From Flavobacterium ranwuense (GTDB lineage: Bacteria > Bacteroidota > Bacteroidia > Flavobacteriales > Flavobacteriaceae), in contig NZ_SMLH01000011.1 in NCBI RefSeq assembly GCF_004349315.1, positions 1 through 64,000 of the forward strand: 64,000 nt of DNA. The letters are read 5' to 3'. The notes under the pieces are model-generated. The model was not told the DNA's origin. It did no database searches and worked only from the letters and a program-made list of their open reading frames with translations. This document shows positions 60,687-64,000 of this stretch, one piece after another (positions within the stretch are counted from its first letter, which is position 1; each line of letters starts with the position of its first letter). A program made the translations under genes and the position numbers.

Positions 60687-62847
60687 TTTTCCCTGCTTCA
60701 ACGAATTCCAATTCATCCAAACTCACTTTCGAAGTAAACACACCGTAATTCACCACCGCTTTGTTTTTTTCAATCTTATCAATGCTTCCCACTGATTTTC
60801 CGTCTAGCATTCGCACACGATCGCCTACTTTTAAAATCGCTTTCGGTTTTACAACTACGGGTTTCAGTTTCTTTTCTTTCTTCTCCTTGCGGATTTCTTC
60901 TACGTGAACCGTAATTTCTTCAATGACTTCTTTTTTCTTTTCAATAATCGCTTTAGCCTCTTTAGGTGTCGCTTTTTTGCGTTTTGAATTTTCGATTTCA
61001 ATGATTTTCAAAAATTCACCAAGCAGTTCTTTCTTGTTCTTATTGTTGAAATATTTCTCCGAGATGTCTTCAATTTTTTGACCAATGTAAATTGTCTTCT
61101 GGTTACTGTCATACAATTCCTGATAGCTTTCCAGTTTTTGCTTTATTTTCACATTAATATTTTCCATCTTTTTACCTTCTTCACGCGCTTTGGTTTCTTC
61201 TTCTTTTAGCGTTTGCGAAGTTTTCTCCATCTTAGATCGTTCTTTCTGAAGGGTTGCAATGGTTTTATCAAAACGTACTTTTCCGACTTCAATTTTCTTT
61301 TTGGCTCGATTGATTAAGCTGAAAGGAATTCCGTTTTTTAAAGCAACTTCAAACGTAAAAGAACTTCCTGCTTGACCCAAAGCTAATTTATACATGGGTT
61401 CCAATGATTTCTCATCAAAAAGCATGTTGGCATTGGTGGCAAAAGGCAATTCGTTAGCTAGAATTTTTAGGTTTGAATAATGGGTGGTAATAATCCCAAA
61501 AGCTTCACGATGGTAGAATTCTTCCAGGAATATTTCGGCTAATGCGCCACCCAATTCAGGATCAGAGCCTGTACCAAATTCATCAATAAGGAACATTGTT
61601 TTTCTATTGCATTTCTTTAGAAAGTAGTTCATGTTCTTTAATCGGTAACTATAGGTACTTAGATGATTTTCAATAGATTGATTATCTCCAATGTCCGTTA
61701 AAATTCTATCAAATAAAAAGGTTTCACTGCGTTCATGAACGGGAATCAACATTCCTGATTGCAGCATTAATTGCAGTAATCCAACAGTTTTTAACGAGAT
61801 TGTTTTTCCTCCGGCATTAGGACCTGAAATCACAATTATTCTACTTTCCTGATGTAATTCTATGGTTTGCGGATGCGTAATTTCGTTTTTCTGTTTGTTA
61901 TTCAAATACAAAATAGGATGATAGGCATCTCTAAAATAAAGTCGACGCTCTTCCGTAATTTTTGGCAAAATCCCATTTATTCTGTCGGCATATTTTGCTT
62001 TAGCAGCAATTAGATCAATATCACTCAGGAAATCCTGATATTTGATTAGCAGCGGTAAAAAAGGACGAATTTGATTCGATAACTGTTTTAAAATTCGGGT
62101 GATTTCTTCTTTCTCTTCGTATTCTAGATTACTCAGTTCCCGAGAATATTGTAAGGTAGCCTCAGGTTCGATATAGGCAATACTTCCTGTTTTTGAACTT
62201 CCCAGAATCGACCCTTTTACTTTACGACGGTACATCGCTAAAACTGCTAAAACACGTCTGTTTTGTACAAAACTTTCTTTGATATCATCCAAATATCCTA
62301 AAGCATTGTATTGTGTTAATGCTGATCCGAAACTTTGGTTGACTTTACCGCGGACTACATTCATATTCCTGCGGATGCTTAATAAATCCGGAGAGGCATT
62401 GTCTTTTATTTCACCATATTTGTCGACTATTTCATCGACCATCGTTATGATTTCTTTGGTCAGTTCGACTTGATTCGCTCTGGCATTTAAATTTGGATAA
62501 TAATCCTCAAATTTTCTCAAAAAACTCAATAGGAAATTTACCGTTGAAGATATCGTGGCAATTTTTCTAAAACTGCCCACTTCCAAGAAACTGTCTTCAA
62601 TGGCCAGAAATTTTATCTCATGCGTGATCGCGTCAAAACCGTGATTGGGAATGGCATTGTTATTTTGGAAAGACGAAACATATTCTGACGTTTGCATTAA
62701 TGCTTGCATCAACGTTTCCTTGTCTTTAAAAGGGGTGATTTCTAATGCTTTTTGTTTTCCAATGTCAGTATTACAAATTGTCGAAATGGTTTCGAGAACA
62801 GTCGGAAATTGTAAATCTTGTAATGTTTTTTCGGTGATGGATATCAT
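60682..62847 (-). CDS. mutS2: MutS2-type ATPase lacking an Smr domain
   Basis: This 721-residue MutS-family ATPase belongs to the MutS2 group. The DNA-binding lever and clamp helices occupy about 20-320. Walker A is ISGPNAGGKTISLKT (about 340), Walker B FLIDEFGTGSDP, and a Lys/Glu-rich coiled coil spans about 510-640. The sequence ends after a small KOW/SH3-like beta domain (VGDRVRMLDGKSVGSIDKIE). MutS2 of Bacillus continues with an Smr nuclease domain; here it is absent. So it may bind branched DNA or stalled ribosomes but should not cut as Smr does. I use the ATG at 62847; the TTG at 62874 is unlikely. Confidence 0.9.
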   Translation of the reverse strand: MISITEKTLQDLQFPTVLETISTICNTDIGKQKALEITPFKDKETLMQALMQTSEYVSSFQNNNAIPNHGFDAITHEIKFLAIEDSFLEVGSFRKIATISSTVNFLLSFLRKFEDYYPNLNARANQVELTKEIITMVDEIVDKYGEIKDNASPDLLSIRRNMNVVRGKVNQSFGSALTQYNALGYLDDIKESFVQNRRVLAVLAMYRRKVKGSILGSSKTGSIAYIEPEATLQYSRELSNLEYEEKEEITRILKQLSNQIRPFLPLLIKYQDFLSDIDLIAAKAKYADRINGILPKITEERRLYFRDAYHPILYLNNKQKNEITHPQTIELHQESRIIVISGPNAGGKTISLKTVGLLQLMLQSGMLIPVHERSETFLFDRILTDIGDNQSIENHLSTYSYRLKNMNYFLKKCNRKTMFLIDEFGTGSDPELGGALAEIFLEEFYHREAFGIITTHYSNLKILANELPFATNANMLFDEKSLEPMYKLALGQAGSSFTFEVALKNGIPFSLINRAKKKIEVGKVRFDKTIATLQKERSKMEKTSQTLKEEETKAREEGKKMENINVKIKQKLESYQELYDSNQKTIYIGQKIEDISEKYFNNKNKKELLGEFLKIIEIENSKRKKATPKEAKAIIEKKKEVIEEITVHVEEIRKEKKEKKLKPVVVKPKAILKVGDRVRMLDGKSVGSIDKIEKNKAVVNYGVFTSKVSLDELEFVEAGKK

Positions 62848-62858
62848 TTTATAATCTA

Positions 62859-62950
62859 AGTTGTAAAGGTTCAAAGTTACAAAGATTCAAAGTGAAATGC
62901 ATTAATTTTTTTAGTGGACTTTGCGAAAAACTTTGCGAACTTTACGGCAA
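62859..62950 (+). repeat. CTTTG-type word arrays between mutS2 and ung
   Basis: On the plus strand AAGTTGTAAAGGTTCAAAGT then TACAAAGATTCAAAG is followed by GACTTTGCGAAAAACTTTG and CGAACTTTACGG. Read on the minus strand the first part holds TAACTTTG (62879-62872), which also fits the -7 motif of mutS2. So the word repeat and a promoter overlap. Confidence 0.55.
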
Positions 62951-62960
62951 AATAAATTAC

Positions 62961-63632
62961 ATGCAAATCAATCTCAATTCCTTTTGGCAATCTATTTTAT
63001 CTGATGAAATTAAGAAACCCTATTTTCAGGATTTAATGGAAACTGTTGCAGAGGAGTACAAAAATCATACCTGTTATCCTCCCAAAGAATTGATTTTTGC
63101 TGCGTTTAACTATTGCAGCTTCAAAGATGTAAAAGTGGTTATCATTGGTCAGGATCCGTATCACGGTAAAGGCGAAGCCAATGGTTTGTGTTTCTCGGTA
63201 AATGATGGTGTCCGGATTCCGCCCTCGTTGCGCAATATTTTTCGGGAAATGAGTGATGATTTGGGGGCTATTTTCATGCCCACTTCCGGTAATTTAGAAG
63301 CTTGGGCAAAGCAGGGCGTTTTATTGTTGAATGCTTCGCTGACGGTTAGAGAAGACAATGCGAACAGTCATAAACACTTGAAATGGAATGTTTTTACCGA
63401 TGCGGTAATCCAGGAAATTTCGCAAGAAAAAGAACATGTAGTTTTCTTGCTTTGGGGGAATTTTGCCCATAAAAAAGGATTAAAAATTGACCGAAACAAA
63501 CATTTGGTATTAGAATCCGGGCATCCTTCGCCTATGAGTGCGAATCAGGGAAAGTGGTTCGGGAATAAACATTTTAGCAAGACAAATGATTATTTAAAAC
63601 AAAATGGTTTAGAGTCTATAGAATGGTTGTAG
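62961..63632 (+). CDS. ung: Uracil-DNA glycosylase
   Basis: This 223-residue enzyme removes uracil from DNA. GQDPYHGKGEANGLCFSV (64-81) carries the catalytic D65, and the C-terminal GHPSPMSANQGKWFG carries H188; both are the family signatures. I use the ATG at 62961 (MQINLNSFW). A longer frame from 62892 would begin inside the CTTTG word array and adds 23 residues with no family counterpart. It diverges from mutS2 across 113 bp. Confidence 0.96.
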   Translation: MQINLNSFWQSILSDEIKKPYFQDLMETVAEEYKNHTCYPPKELIFAAFNYCSFKDVKVVIIGQDPYHGKGEANGLCFSVNDGVRIPPSLRNIFREMSDDLGAIFMPTSGNLEAWAKQGVLLLNASLTVREDNANSHKHLKWNVFTDAVIQEISQEKEHVVFLLWGNFAHKKGLKIDRNKHLVLESGHPSPMSANQGKWFGNKHFSKTNDYLKQNGLESIEWL

Positions 63633-63687
63633 TTATTAAACTATTTTTTATTTCTATTCGGATTTTATACAATGCTATATTTTTCTG

Positions 63688-63755
63688 AACCATTAAGGCA
63701 TTAAGTTTCATTAAGTACAGTTTTAAGGTTTAATTTTCTTAATGCCTTAATGGTT
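63688..63755. repeat. CATTAAGG inverted repeat
   Basis: AACCATTAAGGCATTAAG (63688-63705) and CTTAATGCCTTAATGGTT (63738-63755) are perfect complements over 18 bp with a 32-nt loop. Inside each arm the word CATTAAG is repeated. The two flanking genes converge here, so it may act as a terminator as well as a repeat. Confidence 0.6.
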
Positions 63756-63804
63756 TAAAAATAGTGTTTCATAAATTTTACTTTTGTTTAGATAAATCAA
63801 AAGT

Positions 63805-64000
63805 CTATTTTTTTATAATATCTTCTAAAACGGCTTTATCGGAGTAATTAATCACCTTCAAAGTAATCTCTTGGTTTTTGATTGTTTTTCCTTCGATGAT
63901 ATATAATTTTCCTTTTTTAAGTTCAATATTACTGTTATCAAAATCTACATCACCAAATTGTAAGGTGTTTTTTATATCAGAAGTGTCAATCCATTTTTCA
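63805..64000 (-). CDS. C-terminal part of an unidentified protein
   Basis: The minus-strand frame is open from the window edge to the TAG at 63807-63805 and gives about 65 residues. It reads EKWIDTSDIKNTLQFGDVD and later LYIIEGKTIKNQEITLKVIN. It has regular beta-strand-like alternation and no membrane segment, but I do not recognise the family. The N-terminal part lies to the right of the window. Confidence 0.55.
   Translation of the reverse strand, partial: EKWIDTSDIKNTLQFGDVDFDNSNIELKKGKLYIIEGKTIKNQEITLKVINYSDKAVLEDIIKK

Noticed and set aside
1..64000. CRISPR arrays, tRNA or rRNA genes, insertion sequences, prophage
   Set aside because: No regularly spaced direct repeats, no cloverleaf patterns, no transposase or integrase motifs were seen.

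Overview
The window is a stretch of chromosome from a low-GC Bacteroidota, almost certainly a Flavobacterium or close relative. The evidence is a set of family markers: the type IX secretion protein PorQ, a small CAL67264-type membrane protein, head-GIN/DUF4097-type surface proteins behind an ECF sigma factor, and lipoproteins with the SC or GC lipobox style of this phylum. Starts lack clear Shine-Dalgarno sequences, and many promoters have the Bacteroidota -7 motif TAnnTTTG (or TTCG). No tRNA, rRNA, CRISPR array, insertion sequence or prophage was seen. Most of the window is housekeeping core genome. The accessory signals are in the left edge, around 35.6-41.3 kb, and in the intergenic repeats.

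Layout. 1-790: a decaying methyltransferase gene and the tail of its former upstream partner. 909-4581: Tat/lipoprotein-type amidase, endonuclease III, MsrB, alpha/beta hydrolase. 4742-12012: glycogen cluster glgA-glgC-glgB plus a GH31 alpha-glucosidase. 12099-14426: M48 lipoprotein protease and a UMF1-type MFS transporter. 14462-17348 (minus): ECF sigma factor, probable anti-sigma factor, DUF4097-like and head-GIN proteins in one tightly overlapping operon. 17657-26462: lon, porQ, cmk, NupG-type transporter, rpsA, fasciclin protein. 26585-35623 (minus): RND efflux adaptor, pump and outer-membrane channel, then bestrophin and pheT, the last two with their own promoters. 36089-38194: recG. 38544-41333: a stand-alone DUF262-like/HNH nuclease gene (the best candidate for an anti-phage function), a DUF1697 protein, and a lipoprotein gene that has no ATG. 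41585-50788: secreted aminopeptidase P, Dph6-like ATP-binding protein, M1 aminopeptidase, a membrane-anchored hypothetical, TauE/SafE exporter, UvrD-type helicase, threonylcarbamoyl-AMP synthase. 50897-54659: OmpA lipoprotein, GT2, small HsdR-N-like nuclease-fold protein, holA, small membrane protein. 54938-58300: PhoX-like lipoprotein followed by a di-heme cytochrome c peroxidase-like lipoprotein. 58405-63632: ettA, DCC-family protein, mutS2 without an Smr domain, ung. 63805-64000: tail of an unidentified gene.

The most unusual non-coding content is a collection of intergenic repeat families. Two copies of a structured element beginning TAGCCCYGATGG flank rpsA. A palindrome-rich insert lies beside a second copy of the recG 3' end. 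Several gaps hold degenerate arrays of short words (ACTGAxxACTGA, TTTAAAG/CTTTG, TTTTAGATTTTTGATT, ACGGATTAAAACGGATT), and some of these words contain the -7 promoter motif. Several coding starts were moved from the longest reading frame: nth, the TolC-like channel, the Dph6-like gene, the M1 peptidase, the cytochrome peroxidase, mutS2 and ung. All identifications come from reading motifs by eye; no database search was run.
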